NCBI GenBank assembly: GCA_016936595.1
Contig: JAFGXO010000042.1
Coordinates: 1-41,323, forward strand
Length of the DNA: 41,323 bases
Direction: 5' to 3'
Source of the DNA: Bacteroidales bacterium
GTDB lineage: Bacteria > Bacteroidota > Bacteroidia > Bacteroidales > JAFGUD01
The notes under the pieces are model-generated. The model had not been told where the DNA came from, made no database searches, and was given only the letters and a program-made list of their open reading frames with translations. Made by a program: the position numbers and the translations under genes. This document shows, piece after piece, positions 24,496 through 32,806 of the stretch (position 1 is its first letter; each line of letters starts with the position of its first letter).

Positions 24496-25359
24496 ATGAA
24501 AAATTTCCTAATCTTATTAACACTAACAGCAATAATTGGGTTTTCTTCTGTTTTTTCATCTTGCAAAAACAAGAACGATCAAACAGACACATTAGGCATA
24601 GTTGACACGGACAGCATAGATGTTCAGGAGAAAATTGAACAAGCAAAAGAAATTTTTTATTCATTGCCTGCACCTCACGAGGTTGCAACTTTTTTAATGC
24701 TTAATGATGATGCTTTTTTTGCTGAAGATATTTTAAACCCTGTAAGTAATTCCTCAAATTATAACACCGAAGCTGCAAAATCTTTTAATCTCGGTGTTTT
24801 TTCTGCCGATTTAAGTTATGCCAGTTTGTACGATCAAAATCAAATAGTAATTAATTATATGGCTGCCTCTAAAAAATTAGCCGAACAATTAGGTATTTTA
24901 GACGCTTTTAGCCAACAAACAATTGAACGTTTAGAACAAAACATCAACAATCGTGACGAAATAATGAGAATAATTTCTGAAACATTTATGGATTCTGATG
25001 CTTTTTTACAAGAAAATGATCGTCAAGATGTTGGAGCGTTGATACTTATAGGTGGTTGGGTAGAAGGAATTTACCTTGCTGTACAAGTTTCGGGAGGTGA
25101 CGTAAACGAAAATACTCAGCTTGTTAGCAGTATTTTAGAGCAACAATTATCTCTTGAGCTTATGGTGCAATTCTTAAAAGATTTCCAATCTCAAAAATTA
25201 GATATTGTAAGTGACGATTTAATTCAATTGTATGATATTTACAATCAAATAGAAACAAGTGTTACTGATGATGGATATTTAAGATGTACTCAAGATGAAT
25301 TTGATAATCTTTGCGAGGCTGTGAAATTGCTTAGAAATAAAATTGTAAATTTATCTTAA
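24496..25359 (+). CDS. Lipoprotein of unknown function (287 aa)
   Basis: I do not recognise a functional domain. The signal peptide ends in a lipobox-like FSSC with Cys23, followed by a polar linker (KNKNDQTDTLGIVDTDS). The mature protein is helical and acidic, with LPAPHEVATFLMLNDDA, FNLGVFSADLSYASLYDQNQ and a conserved-looking DVGALILIGGWVEGIYLAVQ segment. It is probably a periplasmic helical-bundle lipoprotein. It precedes two more small exported proteins on the same strand with gaps of 68 and 44 nt, so they may form a unit. Confidence 0.75.
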   Translation: MKNFLILLTLTAIIGFSSVFSSCKNKNDQTDTLGIVDTDSIDVQEKIEQAKEIFYSLPAPHEVATFLMLNDDAFFAEDILNPVSNSSNYNTEAAKSFNLGVFSADLSYASLYDQNQIVINYMAASKKLAEQLGILDAFSQQTIERLEQNINNRDEIMRIISETFMDSDAFLQENDRQDVGALILIGGWVEGIYLAVQVSGGDVNENTQLVSSILEQQLSLELMVQFLKDFQSQKLDIVSDDLIQLYDIYNQIETSVTDDGYLRCTQDEFDNLCEAVKLLRNKIVNLS

Positions 25360-25427
25360 ATATAGAAAACATTTTTTCAAATTCAACGTTAAATAAGTAA
25401 AACAAACCGCACATTAATTACTATATT

Positions 25428-25862
25428 ATGAAAAAAATTTATATTTTACTTGTATTTATTATTGTTTCCACAATTTCTTTTTCTCAATCTAATCCAAGTT
25501 GCGTTGATTTTAGTCAATTAAGTGTAGATATGTTAAATTCAAATGATTTTTTACCCGATGGTAAATTTAATTCCGCTAGATTAGCTCAAGGTGATAAAAT
25601 TGAAATGTACAAACCTTTTTACAAATCCCGAACCTACATGATTGTTGTTTCTTGTGAAGAAACTTTGCCCGGAGTTATAGTTGAAGTTAAAGATATGGCT
25701 CGAAATGTTGTTTTAAGCAGTTATGATCCAAATGTTGTTCATGAATTTGTTTATACACCCGATAAAAATCAAAATTTGATTATTTCGGTTGAAGTTCAAA
25801 AATCGCCGGATATGCCAGCTTCTGACAAAGGTTGTGTTTCGGTTGTAGTTGGGTTTAAATAA
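25428..25862 (+). CDS. Secreted protein of unknown function (144 aa)
   Basis: The signal peptide (about 1-19, ending STISFSQ) is followed by a compact beta-rich domain with three cysteines (Cys25, one at SCEETLPG, and one near the C terminus). There is no lipobox, so it is probably periplasmic or secreted. Strand pairs such as TYMIVVSCEETLPGVIVEV and NLIISVEVQKSPD suggest a small beta-sandwich. No family is recognised. It lies in the middle of three consecutive exported proteins. Confidence 0.65.
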   Translation: MKKIYILLVFIIVSTISFSQSNPSCVDFSQLSVDMLNSNDFLPDGKFNSARLAQGDKIEMYKPFYKSRTYMIVVSCEETLPGVIVEVKDMARNVVLSSYDPNVVHEFVYTPDKNQNLIISVEVQKSPDMPASDKGCVSVVVGFK

Positions 25863-25906
25863 TAAAAAAATATTTTATCTATCGTGCACAATAAATTATT
25901 TTATAT

Positions 25907-26536
25907 ATGAAGAATTTCATAATTATAATATTTGTGGTTTTACTTTTTGTTTCATGTGATAAAAAAACTCCTCCTGTGCATGAAATTTTAGATAAAATAT
26001 CATATCAAAATTTTGATCCTAATATTGAAATCAATACCGTAAAATCGTTTAGCCCTTCACCCGTACCCCTAAATTGTAACGATATTCCTGCCCCTTCTGA
26101 TTCTGCGGTGCTTTTCTATTTTGATTTTAATTCTGATAGTATCAACGATTTTGTTTTAAATGTTTCTCATAGTCTTTACGATTACAATTATTGTGGTCAT
26201 TGTGCCGTTTTTACTTATTCAATTACTATTATGGGCTTATCTCCCGGAGATTCAATTGCTTTAACAGATTATCAGTTTCCTGTTGTTAAATTTTATAATA
26301 GCTCCGATACAATTTTATTTGATAATTATTGGGGCGATTATGCTCAAATTCAGTTGCTTGAAGGTTGTGCCTTGCCATATCATACCGATTTTTCAGAAGG
26401 ATACATCGCTTTAAAAACTGACAGTAATTTGGTTTATTTAAATGTAAATAAAATGCCGTTTAATGGTATTTCAATTAATTCTTTCGGTATTAATAATACC
26501 AAAGGTAGAAGTATTGTTTGTGGTCAAAGTGAGTGA
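25907..26536 (+). CDS. Lipoprotein with an FG-GAP/EF-hand-like calcium motif (209 aa)
   Basis: The lipoprotein signal has lipobox LFVSC, Cys17. The mature part has a YFDFNSDSINDFVLNV segment, the D-x-N-x-D...D pattern of calcium loops in FG-GAP/VCBS-type or dockerin-like repeats, preceded by a Pro-rich stretch. A second half (TILFDNYWGDYAQIQLLEG, LVYLNVNKMPFNG) is beta-rich. Calcium binding is inferred from the loop only. The function is unknown. It converges with an EamA transporter gene with only 4 nt between the stops and no terminator hairpin. Confidence 0.65.
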   Translation: MKNFIIIIFVVLLFVSCDKKTPPVHEILDKISYQNFDPNIEINTVKSFSPSPVPLNCNDIPAPSDSAVLFYFDFNSDSINDFVLNVSHSLYDYNYCGHCAVFTYSITIMGLSPGDSIALTDYQFPVVKFYNSSDTILFDNYWGDYAQIQLLEGCALPYHTDFSEGYIALKTDSNLVYLNVNKMPFNGISINSFGINNTKGRSIVCGQSE

Positions 26537-26540
26537 TTTT

Positions 26541-27404
26541 TTAAGAATAGAACATCAGTAATAAAATAGCAAAAATAGATGCAAAAACACCTACCCACTT
26601 TATTAGTTTAAGCTTTTCTTTAAAAATAAAAAATGCTAACAAAACAGATATTGTAATGATTGCAATATTGTTAATTCCAAAAACAGCAGAACTATCTAAA
26701 CCACTTTTGTTGAGTGCAAATATCATAAAATACATTGAACCAAAATTTGCCGAACCAACTATTATTCCTGTAATTAGTGTTTTTATTTTGATAAAATCTT
26801 TAAATTTTATAGAGCCAAAAAAACTTAAAATAACTCCAATTATTCCTGATATGCCAAATGAAATTGCTGTAAATATTGATATTTCGGTCTCGGATAAATT
26901 TTCTTGAGCAAATTTTAATGTAGCATCAATTAATCCTATAGCCGCAAATAAAAAAAACGGCAAATAAATGAATTTTATGTCTATTTCTTTATTTCTTTTT
27001 CGATAAACTGATAAAAATACCGCTATAAGTGCAATAATAATACCCACAGCTTTGGTTGCCGACATAGGTTCTTTAAAATATAGTATCGAAAAAATCATAG
27101 GTAGTACAACCGACATTTTGTTTGAAATTGTTGTTATTGCTACTCCTATTTTTTGTGTTGAAAAACCTATTAAATAAAAACCTAATATCAATAGAGCTCC
27201 AATAATTATTGCACTAAATATCCATTTTGAGCTAATTATTTGATTTATAGAAATTTTTGTGTCTGTTAATAGTAACCCCCAAAAAGTTGCCATAAAATAA
27301 TTAATTACAATTACAGGAAAAAGTTTAACGTTAAATTTACTCTGTAATTTAAACGTTACTGCAATAATTGTTGAAGATATGATGCTTAAAACCAGAAAAA
27401 TCAT
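26541..27404 (-). CDS. EamA/DMT-superfamily transporter
   Basis: A 287 aa inner membrane protein with about ten hydrophobic segments arranged as two five-helix repeats. The second repeat begins near IYLPFFLFAAIGLIDATLKF, and the end ALNKSGLDSSAVFGINNIAI followed by FFIFKEKLKLIKWVGVF is typical of the drug/metabolite transporter family. It probably exports or imports a small organic solute. The substrate is unknown. The gene stands alone on the minus strand. Confidence 0.85.
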   Translation of the reverse strand: MIFLVLSIISSTIIAVTFKLQSKFNVKLFPVIVINYFMATFWGLLLTDTKISINQIISSKWIFSAIIIGALLILGFYLIGFSTQKIGVAITTISNKMSVVLPMIFSILYFKEPMSATKAVGIIIALIAVFLSVYRKRNKEIDIKFIYLPFFLFAAIGLIDATLKFAQENLSETEISIFTAISFGISGIIGVILSFFGSIKFKDFIKIKTLITGIIVGSANFGSMYFMIFALNKSGLDSSAVFGINNIAIITISVLLAFFIFKEKLKLIKWVGVFASIFAILLLMFYS

Positions 27405-27828
27405 CTATAATTTTGCGGCTAAATTATTATTTTTAGTGGATTTTAAAATTTTTTCTTTGAATATTCAACTTTTACTTTAATTGATTGTTTTTTGTTTTTT
27501 TTATTCTCATTTAAAAATAAATCAGAAAATTATTAAAAAGAATATGCTGTTTTTAAATGTTTGTATAATAGAAATAAATAATTGATTTTTATTTAAGGAT
27601 TGTATTTTAAGATGTTTTTTATGTGTTCTACTTTAGAAAAAACCAAAATTAAAATTATTTCACAAAAAACAGTAAGTGTAAAAAATGTTAAAATGAAACG
27701 CTAATTTAAATAATAATTTACTTCAATAATAAATAGTAGTATTTTTGCGAACAAAAATTTAAAAAAAATAAAATTGAACGCAAGTTTTTAAAATTTCATG
27801 TGTTTAATAATCAAAGACCTGGCAAAAA
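27405..27828. other. 424 bp gap between the EamA gene and the sigma-factor gene
   Basis: An AT-rich divergent region without a coding frame. The supported feature is a promoter-like pair at 27717-27747 before the sigma-factor gene. No hairpin or repeat stands out. Confidence 0.5.
27717..27747 (+). promoter_or_regulatory. Putative promoter of the ECF sigma operon
   Basis: TTTA (27717-27720), 19 nt, then TATTTTTG (27740-27747) followed by C. This is a perfect -7 and a one-off -33. It resembles a primary-sigma promoter, so basal transcription seems housekeeping-driven, about 80 nt upstream of the start. Confidence 0.5.
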
Positions 27829-28419
27829 GTGCAAGACGTAGAGCTTATAGAAAAAATAAAAAACAATGATAATCAAGCATTTAAAATTTTGATTAGTAAA
27901 TATAAACAAAAAGCTTTTACTATTGCTTTTGGTTTTTTGCATGATAAAACTCAAGCAGAAGATGTAGTGCAAGATGTTTTTATTAAATTTTGGGAAAAAA
28001 GAAATGAATTTGAACTTAACGCTAAATTTTCAACATGGCTTTATAGGGTTTGTTCTAATATGAGTATTAATGTTTTAAGGAAAAATAAATTTTCTGTTGT
28101 TTTTTCGTCTTTAAAAATCATAAAATCTGATGAAAAAGACCTTGATTTTGAGCAACAAATTGAAGATTTAGACTCTAAAACTGTTGATGCTGATACAAAA
28201 GATGAACATATTAAAATCGCTTTGAAAAATGCAATAAATAGTTTGCCCAAACGTCAAAAAATGGCTTTTGTTCTAAATAAATATCAAAATTTTTCATATA
28301 AAGAAATTGCTGAAATAATGGAACTCTCCTTAACAAGCGTTGAATCTTTATTATTTAGAGCAAAAACTAACTTGCAAAAAAAATTATTAAATACTTATAA
28401 ATCAATAAATAACATATAA
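27829..28419 (+). CDS. ECF-type RNA polymerase sigma factor
   Basis: A 196 aa sigma-70-family factor with only regions 2 and 4. Region 2 has ATTIAFG-like helices, AEDVVQDVFIKFWEKR and FSTWLYRVCSNMSINVLRK, for -10 recognition and core binding. Region 4 has LPKRQKMAFVLNKYQNFSYK then EIAEIMELSLTSVESLLFRA, the helix-turn-helix for -35 recognition. A charged linker lies between. The start is a GTG at 27829. In frame upstream there is only a stop (27808-27810) and no ATG, so GTG is forced. It is followed after 4 nt by the anti-sigma gene. Confidence 0.9.
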   Translation: MQDVELIEKIKNNDNQAFKILISKYKQKAFTIAFGFLHDKTQAEDVVQDVFIKFWEKRNEFELNAKFSTWLYRVCSNMSINVLRKNKFSVVFSSLKIIKSDEKDLDFEQQIEDLDSKTVDADTKDEHIKIALKNAINSLPKRQKMAFVLNKYQNFSYKEIAEIMELSLTSVESLLFRAKTNLQKKLLNTYKSINNI

Positions 28420-28423
28420 TATT

Positions 28424-28861
28424 GTGACTTGTAAAAACGTTGAACATAAAATCGCCGATTATATTGAGAGCAGCCTGTCGGATAAAGAAAAATTAGCTTT
28501 CGAAAAACACTTGCTTAGTTGCGATAGTTGCAAACATAAAGTTGAGTTTTTTGAAAAAACATTTGATTGTATTGAAAATGAAAAACAAATAAAAGTAAAT
28601 AGCTTTTTAGAAACCAGGATTTTAGCAAAAATAGAAGCAACTAACAACAATAAATCAATCTATAAAAAAGTTCTTCAGCCTGTTTTTGTTGCTGTAATGT
28701 TAGGTCTTGTTGTTTGGTTTGGTAATATATTATCTGATGTTTATTTAAATGTTAGTACTCAAGTTGCTTATAGTCAAGATACTTCTGTTATTGATAAAAC
28801 AGTACAATTTGCTATAAATGATATTACTTACGAAGACTATTACTTTATAAACTCACAATAA
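28424..28861 (+). CDS. Anti-sigma factor with a zinc-binding ZAS domain
   Basis: A 145 aa single-pass membrane protein. The cytoplasmic N-terminal ZAS/zf-HC2 domain has the H-x3-C-x2-C signature (His29, Cys33, Cys36) that binds zinc and clamps the sigma factor. An alpha-helical neck follows, then one membrane segment (about 78-98, LQPVFVAVMLGLVVWFGNIL) and a short periplasmic tail. The start is GTG, 4 nt after the sigma gene's stop, with another GTG start just before it. Its stop TAA is directly followed by the ATG of the next gene, so three proteins are translated as a chain. Confidence 0.85.
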   Translation: MTCKNVEHKIADYIESSLSDKEKLAFEKHLLSCDSCKHKVEFFEKTFDCIENEKQIKVNSFLETRILAKIEATNNNKSIYKKVLQPVFVAVMLGLVVWFGNILSDVYLNVSTQVAYSQDTSVIDKTVQFAINDITYEDYYFINSQ

Positions 28862-29467
28862 ATGGAACTTAGACAAAAATTTAAAATAGTAGTTTGGGCA
28901 TTTATCTTTCTTTTAATACTTAATGTGAGCACAATTTTGCTTATTTTAAGTAAAAAAAACGGATCTCAACCAAACTACCCACCGCCAAATGACAGTTGTT
29001 TTGCTCACGATAATTCCGGAAATATGCAGATGCCTCAAGCTGGAATGTTTTCTGATTTGATCATTTCTGAACTTGATCTGTCTGATGACCAGATAGGTGA
29101 ATTTTATTCTATTCGTCAAAATTTTATGCATAAATCACATAATGTTTTTGATAGCATAAAATATTATAATAATATTATTGATTTTGAATTGCAAAATCAC
29201 AACTTAGATAGCTCTTCTTTGAAGTTATATTCTGAAAAAATTGGTGATTTTCATGCTGTATTAAAAATAAATTTTGTTAATTATTATGTTGATATAGAAA
29301 ATATTTTAACCGAAGAACAAAGTAAAAATTTGTTTTCTATTTTTATCGAATTTAAACAACAACGTCAATATCATAACAATCATCAAGGACATCCAAATCA
29401 AAACTTTGGACCGGGTGACGGAAATGGTTATGGTCATAAACACCGAAATCGTAATAAACCTTTTTAA
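28862..29467 (+). CDS. LTXXQ (Spy/CpxP/CnrX-like) periplasmic sensor protein, membrane anchored
   Basis: A 201 aa protein anchored by an N-terminal membrane helix (about 8-30) with a periplasmic domain. Two LTXXQ-like repeats are visible: LDLSDDQIGEFYSIRQNF (about 71-88) and ILTEEQSKNLFSIF (about 148-161), with long helices between, as in Spy/CpxP/CnrX chaperone-sensors. The C-terminal 35 residues are rich in His, Asn and Gly (YHNNHQGHPNQNFG, GYGHKHRNRNKP), and could bind metal. It starts directly after the anti-sigma stop, so it is probably the sensing partner of that sigma/anti-sigma pair. Confidence 0.75.
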   Translation: MELRQKFKIVVWAFIFLLILNVSTILLILSKKNGSQPNYPPPNDSCFAHDNSGNMQMPQAGMFSDLIISELDLSDDQIGEFYSIRQNFMHKSHNVFDSIKYYNNIIDFELQNHNLDSSSLKLYSEKIGDFHAVLKINFVNYYVDIENILTEEQSKNLFSIFIEFKQQRQYHNNHQGHPNQNFGPGDGNGYGHKHRNRNKPF

Positions 29468-29502
29468 TTAAACAAATAACTCTTTTAAAAAATAAACTTA
29501 TA

Positions 29503-31950
29503 ATGAAAAAAATATATTTTCTATCTGCTTTAATATTGGCAGCTATGGTTGGTTTTAGTCAACCTCAAATGAATCCTAATACCGGATTGATTGTAGGAAA
29601 AGTAGTTGATGTTGAACAAAATCCGCTACAATATGTAAACGTTATTATCCATAAATCCAGCGACTCCTCTCTTGTTGATGCCGTTTCTACCGACACCGAA
29701 GGTAAGTTTATGTTCTCAAATATACCCTATGATACTTACTATTTAGAATTTAAATTTTTAGGTTTTGGAAACAAACGAATAAACAATGTTGAAGTTGCTG
29801 ATAGCCCTCAGGATAAACGTTTTGTGCGAATAGGTGAAGTTGAATTAGATCCCGAAACACAAGATATTGGAGATGTTGTTGTAACCGGACAAAACTCAAC
29901 TGTACAATATCAAATAGATAAAAAAGTAATAAATGTTGGACAAGACATACAATCTGCCGGCGGTGATGCCAGCGATGCTCTTAGAAATGTTCCCTCTGTT
30001 GAAGTAGATGTAAACGGTGATGTTTCGCTTAGAGGTAGTTCTAATTTTACAGTTATGGTAAACGGTAAACCTTCTATTTTAGACCCAAATGATGCACTTA
30101 AACAAATTCCTGCAAGTAATATCGATAAAATTGAAATAATAACTAATCCTTCGGCTAAATATGATCCTGATGGTGATGCCGGAATAATAAATATTATCAC
30201 AAAAAATAAAAGTGATGATGGACTATCAGGAAAAATTGAACTCGGTGGTGATTTGTTTTTAGGTTATTCTGCCGATATTTTACTTAATTACAAAAAAAAT
30301 AAAATCAACTTTTTTACTGAAATAGACGCATACGACAAACCTCATTACATGAACATGAAGCAGTATCGTGCTACGCATTATGATTCTTTAGATTTTATTA
30401 TCGAAAATGAAGGCGAACATTCTCGGGGACGTGCAGGAAAGGGAGCGAAAATTGGGTTTAATTATTTTTTAAATGATTATAATACCTTTACTTTTAATTT
30501 AAGCACAGCTCAACGTCAATATAAACACGCAAATAATACTTTTCAGCATGCTTATTGGTCAGATTTATCTTCAAATTATTACTTTAATAACCTGTCTGAT
30601 TTCTTAGTTAATGGAATAATGTATGATGCTGATGTTAATTTAGATCATAAATTTAATGATAATGGACATAAAATAAAAGCTTTTGCCCAATATTCTTTCT
30701 GGAAACCTACTCGTACTAACTTGTCAACTACCGATACTGTTGATGTTGACGGCGTTTCTCTTTCTAATAATATGTTTCAAGAACGAACAGTTGAAAATAT
30801 TTACAGAAACAGATTTCGTATTCAGTTGGATTACGAACTTCCAATTGGTGATAAAAATAAATTTGAAGCCGGATATGCATACCGATATTTAAATTCAGGA
30901 GGTGATTATAATATCGAAAACTACGATTATACTCTAAATGATTGGACTCCTAATGATTCTGCATATAATAATATGGTGTTGTATCGCCAAATTCACGCCG
31001 GTTATTTAACTTTTTCAGGATCATTAAAAATATTTGATTATAAGTTAGGTATTAGAGGTGAATATACAGACAGGCTTGTAACCGAGGAGGTTACTAATTC
31101 TTCTTATCCTATTAAACGATTTGATTATTTCCCAACAGTACACTTGTCTAAAGAATTACCTTTTGATCAGCAAGTACAACTTAGTTACAGTAAAAGAATA
31201 AATCGTCCTCATGGATATAACTTAAACCCGTTCCCGGTTGCAATGGATAGATATACAATTCGACAGGGAAATCCGGCTTTAGCTCCTGAATATACTAATT
31301 CTTTTGAGTTAAACTATTTGAAAAGGTTTGGTAAATCGTATGTTTCTATTGAATCTTATTACAAACAAACCGATGGAAAAATAGACCGAATTATGCAATC
31401 TGATGGTCAATTTGTTATTTTTACTGCCCAAAATTTGAATAAAGATTTTTCCTATGGTACTGAAATAATGGCTAATTTGGTTTTTTTTAAAATACTTATG
31501 GTAAATGCTTCAACAAATTTATACCAATATAAACTTGAGGGAACTTTAGACGGAGTTGAAGTTACAAAAGAAACTTTTTCATGGAATTCAAGAGCAACTA
31601 TTCAAACTATGCTCCCAACCGGAACCGGCATTCAAATTGGTGGTTTTTATAATGCTCCAACTGTTACAATTGATGGAAATAGAGATGCAATGTTTGTTAC
31701 TTTTGCAGGATTACGTCAAAGTTTTTTTAAAAAACAACTTTCTTTATCTGTTAATGTTCAAGACATGTTTTCAACAATGAAATTTGCCTTTACTTCTGAT
31801 ACTGAACTTCTTTCATCAAATTTCGAATTTTATTCAAAACACCCTAATGTTGGTTTTACATTAACATACAGAATAAATAATTATCAAGCCGATAAAAAGA
31901 ATGGCGGCGGAGATCAAGATGTTGATTACGGAGGTGAAGGAATGTATTAA
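29503..31950 (+). CDS. Large outer membrane receptor-type protein (CarboxypepD-regulatory-like, plug and beta-barrel)
   Basis: An 815 aa protein with a signal peptide (about 1-19). A carboxypeptidase-regulatory-like beta sandwich follows (about 28-110: LIVGKVVDVEQNPLQYVNVI, FSNIPYDTYYLEFKFLGFG). A TonB-receptor-type plug (about 125-235) has DALRNVPSVEVDVNGDVSLR, IDKIEIITNPSAKYD and AGIINIITK. A large beta-barrel ends in the tail GGGDQDVDYGGEGMY, typical of the outer-membrane beta-barrel family 3 proteins of this phylum. It lies 35 nt after the LTXXQ gene and is probably the main product or the surface component controlled by the upstream sigma. Substrate unknown. Confidence 0.85.
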   Translation: MKKIYFLSALILAAMVGFSQPQMNPNTGLIVGKVVDVEQNPLQYVNVIIHKSSDSSLVDAVSTDTEGKFMFSNIPYDTYYLEFKFLGFGNKRINNVEVADSPQDKRFVRIGEVELDPETQDIGDVVVTGQNSTVQYQIDKKVINVGQDIQSAGGDASDALRNVPSVEVDVNGDVSLRGSSNFTVMVNGKPSILDPNDALKQIPASNIDKIEIITNPSAKYDPDGDAGIINIITKNKSDDGLSGKIELGGDLFLGYSADILLNYKKNKINFFTEIDAYDKPHYMNMKQYRATHYDSLDFIIENEGEHSRGRAGKGAKIGFNYFLNDYNTFTFNLSTAQRQYKHANNTFQHAYWSDLSSNYYFNNLSDFLVNGIMYDADVNLDHKFNDNGHKIKAFAQYSFWKPTRTNLSTTDTVDVDGVSLSNNMFQERTVENIYRNRFRIQLDYELPIGDKNKFEAGYAYRYLNSGGDYNIENYDYTLNDWTPNDSAYNNMVLYRQIHAGYLTFSGSLKIFDYKLGIRGEYTDRLVTEEVTNSSYPIKRFDYFPTVHLSKELPFDQQVQLSYSKRINRPHGYNLNPFPVAMDRYTIRQGNPALAPEYTNSFELNYLKRFGKSYVSIESYYKQTDGKIDRIMQSDGQFVIFTAQNLNKDFSYGTEIMANLVFFKILMVNASTNLYQYKLEGTLDGVEVTKETFSWNSRATIQTMLPTGTGIQIGGFYNAPTVTIDGNRDAMFVTFAGLRQSFFKKQLSLSVNVQDMFSTMKFAFTSDTELLSSNFEFYSKHPNVGFTLTYRINNYQADKKNGGGDQDVDYGGEGMY

Positions 31951-32056
31951 AATTTAATGTTAAACTTTTGATTACTTGTGTTTTTTGTATGATAAAACAC
32001 TGAAATATGCACTTTTAAGTTATATATAAATACATTCTTAAAAAAGATTAAAACAA

Positions 32057-32088
32057 TTTGCAATCAAACAATTTTTTTTGTAATTTTG
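32057..32088 (+). promoter_or_regulatory. Bacteroidetes promoter of a short transcription unit
   Basis: TTTG (32057-32060), 20 nt, then TAATTTTG (32081-32088) followed by C. Both elements match perfectly at proper spacing. Transcription would begin near 32094. Confidence 0.65.
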
Positions 32089-32093
32089 CGTTA

Positions 32094-32154
32094 AAATATT
32101 TCATAGCTGGTTTGGTGCACGCTCACGTTTTTTTGTGGGTGTGCATTTTTTTTT
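32094..32154 (+). ncRNA. Candidate small RNA (about 60 nt) or leader attenuator
   Basis: The unit begins after a perfect promoter and ends at a strong Rho-independent terminator with no open reading frame in between. The predicted transcript has a short single-stranded 5' part (containing AGCTGGTTTGG) and an 11 bp stem. The following PAP2 gene has its own -7 box (TATTTTTG, 32170-32177), which argues that this is a separate unit. The start and end are estimates from sequence alone, and I do not recognise a known RNA family. Confidence 0.4.
32116..32154 (+). terminator. Rho-independent terminator
   Basis: The 11 bp stem TGCACGCTCAC/GTGGGTGTGCA (32116-32126 and 32135-32145, two G-U pairs) with an 8 nt loop is followed by nine T. 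It could also end read-through from the receptor gene at 31950. Confidence 0.85.
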
Positions 32155-32194
32155 AAATTAATAAATACTTATTTTTGTTTACAGAAAATTTAAA

Positions 32195-32806
32195 ATGCTT
32201 GAAAAAATACTTGAAATTGATACCCAATTATTTACTAAAATAAATTCGTGGAACTCGACATTTTTTGATACTGTTATGTCTGCAATAAGTGGAAAATTAT
32301 TTTGGCTTCCTTTTTTTATTTTTATTGTTTTTTTGTTTTTTAAAAAGGATAAAAAAAAGAGTTTATTTGTGTTATTTTTTCTAATATTTGCAGTAGGGTT
32401 GGCAGATTATCTGTCGGTTCACGCTTTTAAAGAAGTGTTTAAACGATTAAGACCTTGTCATAATCCTGATATTGCAAATTTTGTGCATCTAATTAAAGGT
32501 CATTGTGGAGGAAAATATGGTTTTGTATCTTCGCATGCAGCAAATTTTTTTAGCATTGCTATGTTTTCGAGCTTGTATATTCAAAAAAAATGGTTTTATT
32601 TTTTGTCTTTTACTATAGCTTTATTCGTAGCTTATAGTAGAGTTTATCTTGGCGTACATTATCCCTCGGATGTTTTTGGAGGTGCATTGTTGGGAATGTT
32701 AATTGCTTTTATTGTTTATAAAATATCAACTAAAATATATATAAATGCCCGTAATAACTTCAATATCAGGAATTCGCGGAACAATTGGCGGAACAATAGA
32801 AAATAG
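32195..32806 (+). CDS. PAP2-family membrane phosphatase
   Basis: A 203 aa membrane phosphatase with about five membrane helices. The three catalytic motifs of the PAP2 superfamily are visible: KEVFKRLRP, the His-containing SSHAAN and SRVYLGVHYPSDVFGG. Such enzymes act on lipid phosphates or undecaprenyl pyrophosphate at the outer face of the inner membrane. The substrate is not known. The last roughly 20 residues are Asn/Arg-rich and overlap the start of the following phosphohexomutase gene by 62 nt in another frame. A TATTTTTG -7 box precedes the start. Confidence 0.9.
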   Translation: MLEKILEIDTQLFTKINSWNSTFFDTVMSAISGKLFWLPFFIFIVFLFFKKDKKKSLFVLFFLIFAVGLADYLSVHAFKEVFKRLRPCHNPDIANFVHLIKGHCGGKYGFVSSHAANFFSIAMFSSLYIQKKWFYFLSFTIALFVAYSRVYLGVHYPSDVFGGALLGMLIAFIVYKISTKIYINARNNFNIRNSRNNWRNNRK

